Of a DNA stretch of 64,000 bases, positions 44,778 through 54,386 are shown in pieces (the first letter of the stretch is position 1; the number at the start of each line of letters is the position of its first letter). The position numbers and the translations under genes are program-made. The notes under the pieces were generated by a model that was not told the origin of the DNA, ran no database searches, and was given only the letters and a program-made list of their open reading frames with translations. This DNA comes from [Clostridium] polysaccharolyticum (lineage in GTDB: Bacteria > Bacillota > Clostridia > Lachnospirales > Lachnospiraceae): the NCBI RefSeq assembly GCF_900111595.1, contig NZ_FOHN01000013.1, positions 20,147 to 84,146 on the forward strand, given 5' to 3'.

Positions 44778-45172
44778 GAAAAATGCTTCTTAATGACAGA
44801 GGAAGTTTTACAGTGGAAGCTTCCTTTGTTATGGTAATCATTCTAGGAATCATCATTTCGATACTTTTTATGATGATTTATTGCTTTGAACGAGTATGTT
44901 TAGAATGTGACGCACGCAATAATATTAAGTATGAGGAGAAAAAGGAATGTTATCAAGGACAGTTAGGAAAAGGCGAGTGGGAAAAAGCATTTGATTTAGA
45001 TATTATGGTTTTAGAATATAAATTAGGATATTATATTTCGGTTACATATCCTTTTACAGAAAAATATATTGAGAATTCCTTTACTCATTATAATGCAGTA
45101 ATCCGAAGCTGTGAAAGGAAAGCAAGTGATATGATACGGATGTATGACGTTACAGAAAACAGGGGTGGTTAA
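44756..45172 (+). CDS. second TadE-like pseudopilin
   Basis: 138-residue protein with DRGSFTVEASFVMVIILGI, the same TadE processing motif and one membrane helix, then a short extracellular domain. A start at 44783, giving 129 residues, is possible; the 44756 ATG has GAGGA 9 bases upstream and overlaps the preceding frame. It overlaps no regulatory site and leads directly into the FHA gene. Confidence 0.78.
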   Translation: MWFKGKIRKMLLNDRGSFTVEASFVMVIILGIIISILFMMIYCFERVCLECDARNNIKYEEKKECYQGQLGKGEWEKAFDLDIMVLEYKLGYYISVTYPFTEKYIENSFTHYNAVIRSCERKASDMIRMYDVTENRGG

Positions 45173-45173
45173 A

Positions 45174-46379
45174 GTGGAATTAAGAATTATAAGTGACATG
45201 AATAGGAGCTACCTGATAATTGAGACAGAAGATTCCATTAAGGCGGGGTATCAGCAAAAGATGGTGCTTAAGAATTCACTTACAGGAATCTTGCAAATGG
45301 AACAAAGACAAGTGGATGACAGGTTTCAGTATTATTATGATATAACAGATAAAATAAGTTTAGTGGAGTATATGAAAAGAACTAGAGGTACGGATAAGGA
45401 AGTTTCGTTTGTGTTTATTGAGATAATTAAAATTATGGAAAGTGCTGGTGTTTTTCTGTTAGAACAGGATCACTTTATTTTGGAACCAGAATATATATAT
45501 ATTTCTGTTGAGGATAAAACGTTATGGTTATGTTTTTATGAATACTATCGAAAAGATCTGCGGGAGCAATTGACTGGACTTGCTGAATTTTTCATGGAAA
45601 AAATAGATTATAATGAAGAAAAAGCAGTTACATTGACCTATCGTATATACAAGAGACTGCGAGAAGAAACGTGTAACTTTAATGTTATTAAGGAAATTGT
45701 TTCAGGGTGTAAAGAGATTGAATGTGAGCATAAAAGAGTTATAGAACCAATAGAAGATAGGCAAGAACCAGTAATTTGTTATAACGATTTAAGTAAGAGA
45801 GGGAATAAAGAAGATTCCTCAATAAAGATAAAAGATGAAGTTATAAATTATAGTATAATCATATTAAACATTTTGATAGTATTAATACTTATAAAGACAC
45901 GTTTTCTATTTTATCAGTATTCATCGGGAGTAAATATAAAACATGTATTAATTAGTGGTTTGTGTCTTGCTGTTTTTAATATGTCCCTTGTCTATTTTAA
46001 TAAAAGAAGGCTAGCAATAAAACAAGAAACTATGTTTATGGAGTATGAGGATTTAGAAGGTACTATGGTTATATCCATTAATCAAGAAGTATGTAAGCTA
46101 AGGGCACAAGGAAGAGGAGAAGATATTACGGTAGATAAATTTCCGTGTATCTTAGGGGCAGATAAACAAAAGGCAGATAAGGTAATAAAAGAACCTGGAA
46201 TAAGCAAACAACATGCCATTTTAGAAGCTATAAAGGGTGGAATTTATATAAGGGATTTAAAATCTACTAATGGAACTTTTATAAATGGAGAGTTATTGTC
46301 GGAGGAAAAGGGGTGTTTGCTGGTGGAAGGAAATAAGGTTACATTAGCAGATGTAACGTATCAGTTTACAAAAATGTAA
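45174..46379 (+). CDS. FHA-domain membrane protein of the Tad locus (DUF6382-like)
   Basis: 401-residue protein. An N-terminal domain of about 200 residues resembles a kinase-like DUF6382 module, then come two hydrophobic segments (about residues 220-245 and 260-280) and a C-terminal FHA domain (about 315-400) with GISKQHAILE and DLKSTNGTFING, which reads phosphothreonine. It may link Ser/Thr phosphorylation to pilus assembly. The GTG at 45174 follows AGGGGTGG; a start 10 codons earlier lies within the TadE gene. Confidence 0.82.
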   Translation: MELRIISDMNRSYLIIETEDSIKAGYQQKMVLKNSLTGILQMEQRQVDDRFQYYYDITDKISLVEYMKRTRGTDKEVSFVFIEIIKIMESAGVFLLEQDHFILEPEYIYISVEDKTLWLCFYEYYRKDLREQLTGLAEFFMEKIDYNEEKAVTLTYRIYKRLREETCNFNVIKEIVSGCKEIECEHKRVIEPIEDRQEPVICYNDLSKRGNKEDSSIKIKDEVINYSIIILNILIVLILIKTRFLFYQYSSGVNIKHVLISGLCLAVFNMSLVYFNKRRLAIKQETMFMEYEDLEGTMVISINQEVCKLRAQGRGEDITVDKFPCILGADKQKADKVIKEPGISKQHAILEAIKGGIYIRDLKSTNGTFINGELLSEEKGCLLVEGNKVTLADVTYQFTKM

Positions 46380-46451
46380 GAAAGATATCATTGCGTTGCT
46401 TTTGCAAAGAAGCTAGAATGAAGGTAATAGTTTTTAGTAGGAGGCGCAAGG

Positions 46452-47456
46452 ATGTTTTTGGATGAATTACATGTACAGTTGTGTGAACAAGGTTTTTTAA
46501 AAGTACAATCGTCACAACAAGGATGCTTTGTCTACACAAGAGAAGCACAAGAACAGAATGAGTTTATAATTCTAGTAAACCTTCCAGACAGTCTTCCAGA
46601 GGATATAGGATTCATTCAATATTCTCTAGAACAGCTAAAGAGTGAATTACAAGGGAATACGAAAAGTGAGTTTTTATTTATTTATATATCTAGTGAGACT
46701 CAGAAGATTAAGTGTTTATGTGAACACAATGAAGACATACACTGGATAGTATCAAGAGAAGAACGGAAACTGATAATCTATGAGAATCAGAAAGGTACAT
46801 TTGAGAAGATTAGATTTATATTAGAAGATGTGCTTGCAGGCAATATATATCGAAAGAAAAGAAATTCATTTGTTACCTATGGGATTATTGCTGTGAATAT
46901 AATAGTTTATGTGTTCATGTATATAATATGTAAAAATACACAAAGACAAGAAATAATAGAGACAGGAGGACTTTATTGGCCATTGGCTGTAAATCAGAAG
47001 GAGTATTACAGGCTTTTCATGTCAATGTTTCTTCATTCTGGCTTCACCCATCTATTTAACAATATGCTTCTTTTATACTTTATAGGAAGTTTTGTGGAAG
47101 AATGTATAGGACATGCAAAATTTGCGTTTCTTTATTTTGTTTCTGGAATTCTTGCGGGAGCAGTTTCTATGGGGTATAATATGTTTTATGAGAAGTTTGT
47201 ACTTAGTATAGGTGCATCAGGGGCGATTTTTGGTGTTGTTGGTGCTATAACATGTTTTATTTTCCTGTCAAAGGGAATGATCCGAAGTATAGAAGGTCCT
47301 AGATATGTTATTTTTATAGGATTAAGCATATGGAATGGGGTTGAAGCACCAGATGTGGATAACATGGCTCATATTGGAGGTTTTCTGTCAGGAATTCTAA
47401 TTGGTGTGCTTTTTATAGCATGCCGAAAAAGAAAGAAGAATCCTATCAGGATATAG
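46452..47456 (+). CDS. rhomboid-family intramembrane serine protease
   Basis: 334-residue protein. The last 190 residues form the rhomboid core: HSGFTHLFNNMLLLYFIG (near residue 196), catalytic Ser in GASGAIFG (near residue 256) and catalytic His in MAHIGGFLSG (near residue 307). The first 150 residues are a soluble domain of unknown role. AGGAGG precedes ATG. It follows the Tad operon and may process a surface protein; the link is positional. Confidence 0.93.
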   Translation: MFLDELHVQLCEQGFLKVQSSQQGCFVYTREAQEQNEFIILVNLPDSLPEDIGFIQYSLEQLKSELQGNTKSEFLFIYISSETQKIKCLCEHNEDIHWIVSREERKLIIYENQKGTFEKIRFILEDVLAGNIYRKKRNSFVTYGIIAVNIIVYVFMYIICKNTQRQEIIETGGLYWPLAVNQKEYYRLFMSMFLHSGFTHLFNNMLLLYFIGSFVEECIGHAKFAFLYFVSGILAGAVSMGYNMFYEKFVLSIGASGAIFGVVGAITCFIFLSKGMIRSIEGPRYVIFIGLSIWNGVEAPDVDNMAHIGGFLSGILIGVLFIACRKRKKNPIRI

Positions 47457-47473
47457 AAAGGTGGATAACTAAT

Positions 47474-48481
47474 ATGATGAAAATAAATATCTATTATGGA
47501 GGAAGGGGTTTAATTGAGGATACTACAATTTATGTTATGAATAAATTGACAGATGTACTAGAAGAGCTTCGAGTCGAAGTAAACAGATATAACTTGTATG
47601 AAGACAAGATGAATATCAGTGTCCTGCCCAATACACTAAAGGAAGCGGATGGTGTTATATTAGCAACGCCAGTTGAATGGTTTGGAATTGGTGGATATAT
47701 GCAGCAGTTTCTTGATGCATGCTGGCTTTATGGAGATAAAGAAAAAATAAAAAAGACATACATGTTTCCGCTTGTTATGGCAACTACTTATGGTGAAAGA
47801 GAAGCACAGCATACTTTAATAAAGTCATGGGAGATGCTGGGAGGTATAGCGTTAGAGGGCATGTGCGCATACGTGGAAGATAATGTTGAATTCGAGACAG
47901 ATCCAGATTATGCTTCTGCAATTGAAAATAAGGCGGAGATGTTCTATCGGGCTGTTAACCAGAAAAGAAAACTGTTTCCGAGCAGTATGAGTGAAGTTAA
48001 AAATAGTGTTCTTAAAAATACCAATATAGATTTAACTCCTCAAGAGAGTGAACAGCTATCAAAATATGTGTCAGATGATACATATGTAAAACAGCAGAAA
48101 CAAGATATAGAAGAACTGACCCAGATGTTCAAGCAGATGATGGGAGGAACGGGAGAACAGGTTATTAATGAAGATGTGTATATAAGCAAACTTAGAATAA
48201 GTTTTCAACCTATGAAAGACTTTGAGGCCAGTTATGCAATACAGCTTATAGATAAGAATAAGATTCTTGTAATAGAAATTGCAGGAGAACAATTAAAATG
48301 TTATTATGGTGAAAAGGAAGATGCAGAGGTCTTTGCTAAGCTGACTAGTGAGCTGTTTGGTAAGATTATAGAGGGCAGCATAACATTCCAAAAAGCATTT
48401 ATGTCGGGAGAACTTACAGCAAAGGGAAACTTTAAGACATTGAGAATGTTTGATACGATTTTTCAATTTGGAGACCAATAA
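47474..48481 (+). CDS. flavodoxin-like FMN reductase fused to SCP2-like domain
   Basis: 335-residue cytosolic protein. Residues 1-180 resemble NAD(P)H-dependent FMN reductases/flavodoxins: an INIYYGGRG start and ADGVILATPVEWFGIGGYMQQFLD. Residues 235-335 resemble SCP2 sterol-carrier domains (EGSITFQKAFMSGELTAKGN), which bind lipids. A lipid-substrate oxidoreductase is one reading. The ATG at 47474 has GAAAGGTGG upstream; an earlier start would overlap the rhomboid gene. It is followed by hinT after 14 bases. Confidence 0.78.
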   Translation: MMKINIYYGGRGLIEDTTIYVMNKLTDVLEELRVEVNRYNLYEDKMNISVLPNTLKEADGVILATPVEWFGIGGYMQQFLDACWLYGDKEKIKKTYMFPLVMATTYGEREAQHTLIKSWEMLGGIALEGMCAYVEDNVEFETDPDYASAIENKAEMFYRAVNQKRKLFPSSMSEVKNSVLKNTNIDLTPQESEQLSKYVSDDTYVKQQKQDIEELTQMFKQMMGGTGEQVINEDVYISKLRISFQPMKDFEASYAIQLIDKNKILVIEIAGEQLKCYYGEKEDAEVFAKLTSELFGKIIEGSITFQKAFMSGELTAKGNFKTLRMFDTIFQFGDQ

Positions 48482-48495
48482 AGGAGGATTTATAA

Positions 48496-48909
48496 ATGAG
48501 TGAAAATTGTATTTTCTGTAAAATTATTGAAGGGGACATTCCTTCTACAACATTATATGAGGATGAAGAGTTTAAAGTAATATTTGACATTTTTCCAGCA
48601 TCTAAGGGACATGTGATTATTCTGCCAAGATATCATGCGGCTAATATTTTTGAATTGCCACAGGAAATAACAGCAAAAGCATTTGTACTTGCAAAGAAGA
48701 TAGCAACAGTGCTTAAGAAAGTTCTTGGTTGCGATGGCATCAATATACTTCAGAATAATGGTGAAGCAGCAGGACAGACAGTGTTCCACCTTCATATTCA
48801 TGTAATTCCAAGATTTAAAGATGATAACATGGGATTAACCTGGAAACAGGGACAAGCTTCATTGGAAGTTCTTGAGGAAATTGTTACAGAGGCAAAAAAA
48901 TATTTATAA
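48496..48909 (+). CDS. hinT: HIT-family nucleotide hydrolase
   Basis: 137-residue HIT protein that hydrolyses nucleoside phosphoramidates and adenylated conjugates. The HIT triad HLHIHVIPR is near residue 97, and the N-terminal zinc-like CIFCKIIEGDIPS is at residues 5-17. Full length. AGGAGG precedes ATG. A bidirectional hairpin separates it from convergent murG. Confidence 0.96.
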   Translation: MSENCIFCKIIEGDIPSTTLYEDEEFKVIFDIFPASKGHVIILPRYHAANIFELPQEITAKAFVLAKKIATVLKKVLGCDGINILQNNGEAAGQTVFHLHIHVIPRFKDDNMGLTWKQGQASLEVLEEIVTEAKKYL

Positions 48910-48951
48910 AAAAAGGGCTTTTGCAGGTCATTGCAAAAGCCTTTTTTGGGA
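48908..48951. terminator. bidirectional terminator between hinT and murG
   Basis: AAAAAAAGGGCTTTTGCA and TGCAAAAGCCTTTTTT stem, A/T-flanked on both sides. Confidence 0.85.
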
Positions 48952-48961
48952 TGAAGCAAAT

Positions 48962-50026
48962 TTACTTTGATATAGATTCAATTAAATTTATTATAGTTTC
49001 AATTGAGTTATTTAATTTACTCTTCGTCATGGCATCAATATAAGTATCTCGTTTCTGATAAACAGTTTCAACAGCCTTATTTAACAGGCTGCCATTTAAA
49101 TCTTCTTCTTTTATAACATAACTAAAGCCCTGCTTTTCGAAAGAACTAGCATTCAGGATCTGATCACCACGGCTAGCGGCAGCAGAAAGCGGAATTAAAA
49201 TATTTGGTTTTCTTAAAGCTAGAATTTCACAGATAGCATTGGCACCAGCTCTGGAAATAACGATATCAGCTGCATCCATTAAATCACAAAGTTCCTTCTT
49301 AATATATTCAAATTGAACATATCCAGGAGTTCCTTTCAGGGATTCATCTACTTTGTCTTTGCCGCAAAGGTGGATAACTTGGTAATTCTTTAATAGTTCA
49401 GGCAGAATGCTACGTACAGCATCATTTACAACAACAGAACCAAGGCTGCCTCCGATTACAAGAATAACAGGTTTGTCATGATTAAATCCACAGAATTTTA
49501 GTCCAGCGGCTTTATTACCTGTAAAAAGTTCCTGCCGAATAGGTGTTCCTGTAAGGACTGTTTTTCCTTGAGGAAGAGCATTCACTGTTTCTGGAAAGTT
49601 AGCACAGACTTTCGCTGCGCTAGGGATGCAGATTCGATTGGCCAGCCCAGGAGTCATATCAGATTCGTGAATGATTGTAGGAACCTTACAGCGTCTGGCT
49701 GCTAAGACAACAGGAACTGTAACAAAACCGCCTTTTGAAAAAACAACATCAGGCTTTAGCTTTTTCATTAATTTCACTGCCTGTCGGTATCCCTTAATAA
49801 CTTTGAAAGGGTCGCTAAAGTTTTTTGGATCAAAGTATCTTCTTAATTTACCAGATGAAATTCCGTGGTAAGGAATATGAAATTCCTCAATTAGTTTCTT
49901 TTCAATTCCTTCATAGGAACCAATGTAATGTATATCATAATTATGTTCTTTTAATTCTGGTAGGAGAGCAATGTTAGGTGTAACATGGCCTGCTGTGCCA
50001 CCACCTGTTAAAATAATGCGTTTCAT
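48962..50026 (-). CDS. murG: undecaprenyldiphospho-muramoylpentapeptide N-acetylglucosaminyltransferase
   Basis: 354-residue peripheral membrane GT28 enzyme that turns lipid I into lipid II. The N-terminal loop TGGGTAGHVTP is at residues 6-16; the second G loop GGSLGS and the UDP-GlcNAc pocket with SRAGANAICE (near residue 262) are present. It stands outside the usual mra cluster, next to a TSCPD gene. The ATG at 50026 is spaced 9 bases from AGAAGGGA; the upstream ATG at 50035 would be too close. Confidence 0.96.
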   Translation of the reverse strand: MKRIILTGGGTAGHVTPNIALLPELKEHNYDIHYIGSYEGIEKKLIEEFHIPYHGISSGKLRRYFDPKNFSDPFKVIKGYRQAVKLMKKLKPDVVFSKGGFVTVPVVLAARRCKVPTIIHESDMTPGLANRICIPSAAKVCANFPETVNALPQGKTVLTGTPIRQELFTGNKAAGLKFCGFNHDKPVILVIGGSLGSVVVNDAVRSILPELLKNYQVIHLCGKDKVDESLKGTPGYVQFEYIKKELCDLMDAADIVISRAGANAICEILALRKPNILIPLSAAASRGDQILNASSFEKQGFSYVIKEEDLNGSLLNKAVETVYQKRDTYIDAMTKSKLNNSIETIINLIESISK

Positions 50027-50047
50027 ATATTGCATTCCCTTCTGCTT

Positions 50048-50296
50048 TTATTGCTGAGATTTATAAGTTTTAAGTGCTTTTGCTAACTGAGCGGGACATG
50101 ATGTATTTTTAAATCCACAGTTAATGGACTCGAGCTTGGAGATAACATCATCCACATTCATGCCTGCGACTAACTGGCTGATTCCTTGAGTATTTCCTGA
50201 ACATCCACCATTAAATTTTGCATACTTAATGGTATTGTCATCATTTACTTCAAACTCAATGGAGTTAGCACAAACGCCTTGTGTTCTGTAGATCAT
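50048..50296 (-). CDS. TSCPD-domain protein (TIGR03905-type)
   Basis: 82-residue small protein. The TSCPD signature appears as TSCPAQLAKAL at the end, with the preceding NGGCSGNTQGISQLVAGM. Three or more cysteines suggest metal binding. The family sits next to or inside ribonucleotide reductases in other genomes, but here its role is open. It is the likely first gene of a transcript with murG. Confidence 0.85.
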   Translation of the reverse strand: MIYRTQGVCANSIEFEVNDDNTIKYAKFNGGCSGNTQGISQLVAGMNVDDVISKLESINCGFKNTSCPAQLAKALKTYKSQQ

Positions 50297-50447
50297 TTGA
50301 AAAACCTCTTTTCCTATTATTATTAAGTAGTATACTGATTTAATACAAATGTACTTGTACTTTTGTCATAAATAATTCTATACTAGCCTTTAAGTTTTTG
50401 CAAATTTATTTTATACTAAAGAAAAAAGAAAAATAAAGGAGAATCAT

Positions 50448-51146
50448 ATGAGTAAGTTAGGAATTATTGGTGCGATGGATGAAGAAGTCAGCATTTTAAA
50501 GGACAAGCTAGAAGCAAAGAAAGTTGAAACAGTAGCACAAATGGAATTCCACACTGGAAAGTTAGAAGGAAAAGAAGTTGTTATTGTTCGAAGTGGAATC
50601 GGCAAAGTAAATGCAGCTGTATGTACACAGATCCTTATTAGCCAGTTCGGGGTGGACGTGGTTATTAATACAGGAGTTGCAGGCTCATTAAGAAATGAAA
50701 TTAATATTGGTGATATTGTACTTTCAAAAGATGCTTTAAATCATGATATGGATGCAACTGGTTTTGGGTATGCTCCAGGCATGATTCCAAGAATGGAGGT
50801 TTCTATTTTTGAATCAGATGAAAAACTGCTTCAATTAGCAAAAAAAATAAATGAAGAAGTAAATCAAGATATCTGTACTTTTGTTGGACGAGTTGTAAGT
50901 GGAGATCAATTTATTTCAAGTGCAGAAAAGAAAAAGTTCCTAGTAAATCAGTTCCAAGGTTATTGTACAGAAATGGAAGGAGCGGCAATTGCTCAGGCGG
51001 CATATCTGAATCAGATTCCTTATCTGGTAATACGTGCAATTTCTGATAAAGCAGATAATAGTGCAGAGATGGATTATTCTGAATTCGAACGAAAAGCGAT
51101 TGAGCATACAGTTAATTTAGTTATAGGCATTGTAAAAGAACTGTAG
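50448..51146 (+). CDS. mtnN: 5'-methylthioadenosine/S-adenosylhomocysteine nucleosidase
   Basis: 232-residue hydrolase that removes adenine from MTA and SAH. The start IGIIGAMDEEVSILK region, VVINTGVAGSL, and the catalytic loop TEMEGAAIAQ followed by VIRAISDKAD (catalytic Asp) are all present. Full length. AAAGGAG precedes ATG. TTGTAC...TATACT in the 50340-50390 region may be its promoter. Confidence 0.96.
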   Translation: MSKLGIIGAMDEEVSILKDKLEAKKVETVAQMEFHTGKLEGKEVVIVRSGIGKVNAAVCTQILISQFGVDVVINTGVAGSLRNEINIGDIVLSKDALNHDMDATGFGYAPGMIPRMEVSIFESDEKLLQLAKKINEEVNQDICTFVGRVVSGDQFISSAEKKKFLVNQFQGYCTEMEGAAIAQAAYLNQIPYLVIRAISDKADNSAEMDYSEFERKAIEHTVNLVIGIVKEL

Positions 51147-51290
51147 TTTTATGAAAGTTTAAATCAAAACCAGTCAGGTTAGCAATGATACGGTAGAAAT
51201 TTTTGGTACAAAAGGAAGGAATACTCTCTTTTCAATATGGAAAAAATATGCTATATTATATGTAAATTATTGGAAAGAGAGGGGTTTCTA

Positions 51291-51992
51291 ATGGACAAGT
51301 TAGTCAAGGAAATTTTTGATAGCAACGTGCTGGTTTATATTATGTTGGGGTTAGGTGGTGTAGGAATCCTTTTAAAGTTTATCATATCCTGTCTGTATAG
51401 AAGTCTAATAAAAGCTACATTACATATGGGGACGACAGAGCATAAAATGATTAAATCCTTAAGAAGCAAGTTTGAAACAAACTACTCTATGAACTTGGGT
51501 GTTAATAATGTGGATATCTTTGTGGATAAGTATGTTTATACACAAAAGTTTTGTGGAATTTATTTATACACATGGGAAAATATTGGTGGACAAGTCCTCT
51601 TGATATGTATGTTAACTGGTGCTGTTTCAGCGATTGCAGGATTATTATATGAATGTGGAAAAAGTGCAATTCTACTAACATTACTTACAGGAGTTGTTTC
51701 CAGTGCTGTGTTGATACTACTAGAGCATTGTATAAACCTTCCAGTAAAAAAACATGTAATCCGAACAAATATAAAAGATTACCTTGAGAATTTTCTTATG
51801 AGCAAACTAGAATACAATCGTTCCAGAGTGGTTGCTCATCAAGGAGAAAATTTAGTCAATTTGATGAATGCAAAAAAGTCTCAAAAAGAGCTAACAAATA
51901 CAATGTCACAAAAAGGTAAAGAAAAACTGTGCGAAATAGACAATCAAGAGGAAAAAATTATTAAGGATATTTTGGACGAATACATAATTTGA
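51291..51992 (+). CDS. conserved membrane protein of unknown function
   Basis: 233-residue protein with hydrophobic segments at about residues 13-33, 95-115 and 122-145, and a basic then acidic C-terminal cytosolic tail. I do not recognise the family. The ATG at 51291 has GAGAGGGG; a start 18 codons upstream lacks a site. It stands between mtnN and pgi and ends in a hairpin. Confidence 0.7.
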   Translation: MDKLVKEIFDSNVLVYIMLGLGGVGILLKFIISCLYRSLIKATLHMGTTEHKMIKSLRSKFETNYSMNLGVNNVDIFVDKYVYTQKFCGIYLYTWENIGGQVLLICMLTGAVSAIAGLLYECGKSAILLTLLTGVVSSAVLILLEHCINLPVKKHVIRTNIKDYLENFLMSKLEYNRSRVVAHQGENLVNLMNAKKSQKELTNTMSQKGKEKLCEIDNQEEKIIKDILDEYII

Positions 51993-52006
51993 TTAATGGT
52001 TCTGTC

Positions 52007-52036
52007 ATTTCCCTACATTATGTAGGGAAATTTATA
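52007..52036 (+). terminator. hairpin terminator
   Basis: ATTTCCCTACA and TGTAGGGAAAT form an 11-bp stem with a 3-base loop, followed by a modest T stretch, just after the membrane-protein gene. Confidence 0.65.
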
Positions 52037-52065
52037 TTGTCAATTGAAAAGCCTTTTGATACAAT
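52037..52065 (+). promoter_or_regulatory. promoter of pgi
   Basis: TTGTCA, a 17-base spacer and TACAAT, 41 bases before the pgi start. Confidence 0.75.
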
Positions 52066-52106
52066 AGTGGATGATAACGAACCATATAAAAAGGAGTGCA
52101 AAAGAA

Positions 52107-53456
52107 ATGGCAAAACAGGTTTCATTAGACTATTCATTGGCAAAGCAATTTGTTTCAGATGATGAAATGAAGATGATGGAAAGCATTGCTAACAATGCGA
52201 AAGATACTTTATTAACTAAGACTGGTGCAGGAAGTGACTTTCTTGGCTGGATTGATTTGCCTGTAAACTACGATAAAGAAGAATTTTCAAGAATTCAGGC
52301 AGCAGCAGAAAAGATTAAAAATGACTCAGATGTATTAGTAGTAATCGGTATTGGCGGTTCTTACTTGGGAGCACGTGCTGCAATCGAATTTTTAAGACAT
52401 AGTTTCTACAACTCTGTAGACAAGAGCATTCGTAAAACACCTGAAATCTATTATGCAGGTAACAGCATCAGCAGCACTTATCTTGCACAGTTAATTGAGA
52501 CAATTGGTGATCGTGATTTTTCCGTTAATGTAATTAGTAAGTCCGGAACTACAACAGAACCAGCTATTGCATTTCGAGTATTCAAGAAGTTATTAATTGA
52601 GAAATATGGTAAAGAAGAGGCTGCAAAAAGAATTTATGCAACAACTGACAAGGCAAAGGGTGCGTTAAAGAATCTTGCAACAGAAGAAGGATATGAAACA
52701 TTTGTAGTACCAGATGATGTTGGTGGGCGTTTTTCAGTATTAACAGCTGTAGGTTTGCTTCCGATTGCAGTAAGTGGTGCAGATATCAGCAAATTAATGG
52801 AAGGTGCAGCAAGCATGAGAGAATACTGCTTGAATACACCATTTGCTGAAAATGATGCAATGCTTTATGCAGCAATCCGTAACTGCTTATATGCAAAAGG
52901 AAAATCTATTGAAATTCTTGCAAACTATGAACCAGCTCTGCATTATGTAGGTGAATGGTGGAAACAGCTTTATGGTGAAAGTGAAGGAAAGGATAATAAG
53001 GGACTTTTCCCAGCAGCATGTGATTTTACTACAGATCTTCACTCAATGGGACAGTATATCCAGGAAGGCAGAAGAAGCATGTTTGAAACAGTTATTGAAC
53101 TTGAAAAATCAACATGTGAAGTAATTCTTGAGAAAGAAGCAGTAGATTTAGACGGTCTTAACTATTTAGCAGGAAAATCTGTTGACTTTATTAATAAGAG
53201 TGCAATGAAGGGGGTTCTTCTTGCTCATACAGATGGAGATGTTCCAAACTTAGTAATTAAGTTACCAGAACAAACAGAATATTATCTTGGACAGTTATTT
53301 TATTTCTTCGAATTCTCTTGTGGAGTAGATGGTTATATACTTGGTATTAATCCATTTAACCAGCCAGGTGTTGAAAGCTATAAGAGAAATATGTTTGCTT
53401 TACTTGGTAAACCGGGATTTGAGAAAGAAAGAGAAGAATTATTAAAGAGATTATAA
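52107..53456 (+). CDS. pgi: glucose-6-phosphate isomerase
   Basis: 449-residue glycolytic enzyme interconverting glucose 6-phosphate and fructose 6-phosphate. The sugar-phosphate loops [14 protein letters not shown] and [12 protein letters not shown] are present, as are the catalytic Glu in the [11 protein letters not shown] stretch and the C-terminal [11 protein letters not shown] signature. Length matches the Bacillus type (450). AAGGAG lies 10 bases before the ATG at 52107; an earlier in-frame start lies upstream of that site. Confidence 0.97.
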   Translation: MAKQVSLDYSLAKQFVSDDEMKMMESIANNAKDTLLTKTGAGSDFLGWIDLPVNYDKEEFSRIQAAAEKIKNDSDVLVVIGIGGSYLGARAAIEFLRHSFYNSVDKSIRKTPEIYYAGNSISSTYLAQLIETIGDRDFSVNVISKSGTTTEPAIAFRVFKKLLIEKYGKEEAAKRIYATTDKAKGALKNLATEEGYETFVVPDDVGGRFSVLTAVGLLPIAVSGADISKLMEGAASMREYCLNTPFAENDAMLYAAIRNCLYAKGKSIEILANYEPALHYVGEWWKQLYGESEGKDNKGLFPAACDFTTDLHSMGQYIQEGRRSMFETVIELEKSTCEVILEKEAVDLDGLNYLAGKSVDFINKSAMKGVLLAHTDGDVPNLVIKLPEQTEYYLGQLFYFFEFSCGVDGYILGINPFNQPGVESYKRNMFALLGKPGFEKEREELLKRL

Positions 53457-53465
53457 TAATTATAG

Positions 53466-53499
53466 AAAAAACGGGCGGTTTTATCTGCCCGTTTTTTAG
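53466..53499. terminator. bidirectional terminator between pgi and the M15 peptidase
   Basis: AAAAAACGGGC and GCCCGTTTTTT stem with a 10-base loop, flanked by A and T runs. Confidence 0.88.
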
Positions 53500-54111
53500 C
53501 TATTGTGATGAAGGTTCTATCTCAAAATGCTGGTAATCTTTTGATATGGTCCAGTCTCCACCCCATGTAAAACCATACTTTAAAAAAATCTGGTAGCAGA
53601 TATCATTTTTATGAATGTAGTAAGGACAAGGGTATGAACGATTCGCATAAGCAGAACCGTTTTCAGGAAGTATGGAGACAACACCATTAACAGTTCGTAC
53701 ATAAGGGTTGTAAAGGGGATTTATATCAATTGCCAATCCTTTGCTGTGATTAGATAGCTTTGTTGTTCCTTCAATAAAACGGAAATTAAAAGCAGAAGAA
53801 TTATTATCAGACATGGAACGGATGTCATCTGCATCATAATCATCCACTAAAATCATTTTTTCAATAGGATATTCTGCATCAAACAGTTCTTGGAAAATGC
53901 ATATAATCTTTTGGGCAATTGCAGCATGGACAATAAGTTCCCCTGTATGCACACAATGATCAAACCCATAATGAGAGAGTGTGATGTATCGTAAGTTTTT
54001 TAATGGCATTGTACAGTTTTCTTTGTATGACTTGGAATGGATGCGTTTATATAAATTGGCATCAATCCCTTGGATACAGCTATGAAACTTAAAATCTGAT
54101 TGATTTAACAA
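53500..54111 (-). CDS. M15-family peptidase (D-Ala-D-Ala carboxypeptidase/endopeptidase-like)
   Basis: 203-residue zinc peptidase of the M15_C type. The zinc motif is SNHSKGLAIDINP (near residue 122), with the third ligand in the closing GDWTISKDYQHFEI. No clear signal peptide is seen, unusual for a wall enzyme, so it may be released by lysis or act on other peptides; an upstream start is blocked by the overlapping neighbour. The gene overlaps the previous one by 7 bases. Confidence 0.8.
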   Translation of the reverse strand: MLNQSDFKFHSCIQGIDANLYKRIHSKSYKENCTMPLKNLRYITLSHYGFDHCVHTGELIVHAAIAQKIICIFQELFDAEYPIEKMILVDDYDADDIRSMSDNNSSAFNFRFIEGTTKLSNHSKGLAIDINPLYNPYVRTVNGVVSILPENGSAYANRSYPCPYYIHKNDICYQIFLKYGFTWGGDWTISKDYQHFEIEPSSQ

Positions 54112-54386
54112 TAAAAGTCATCCTCCTCAATTACCTGAATTTCCAAAAAGTCAAATTCAATAGAATCGATAAAGTTGTCCTGCTGAAAACGAGTTTTATC
54201 ATGCCTCTGGAATTCCTTAATATTAGTATCTAGCCAGATAGGTTTTGATAAGTCAAACTCATAGCATACTTCATCAATGGCTTTATAGATTTTTCGTGTA
54301 CGATTCAGAGTTCTGTCGTTATTTTCAATAGTAATATCTTTAAGCAGCCGGTTGTCTTTAAAAATTTTAGCCCATAAACGGAACAT
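54105..54386 (-). CDS. small conserved protein of unknown function
   Basis: 93-residue basic N-terminus, acidic C-terminus, no membrane segment. It has a coherent domain feel (MFRLWAKIFKDNRLLKD start) but I do not recognise it. It overlaps the M15 peptidase gene by 7 bases, so they are co-translated. AAAGGAG precedes ATG. Confidence 0.65.
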   Translation of the reverse strand: MFRLWAKIFKDNRLLKDITIENNDRTLNRTRKIYKAIDEVCYEFDLSKPIWLDTNIKEFQRHDKTRFQQDNFIDSIEFDFLEIQVIEEDDFYC

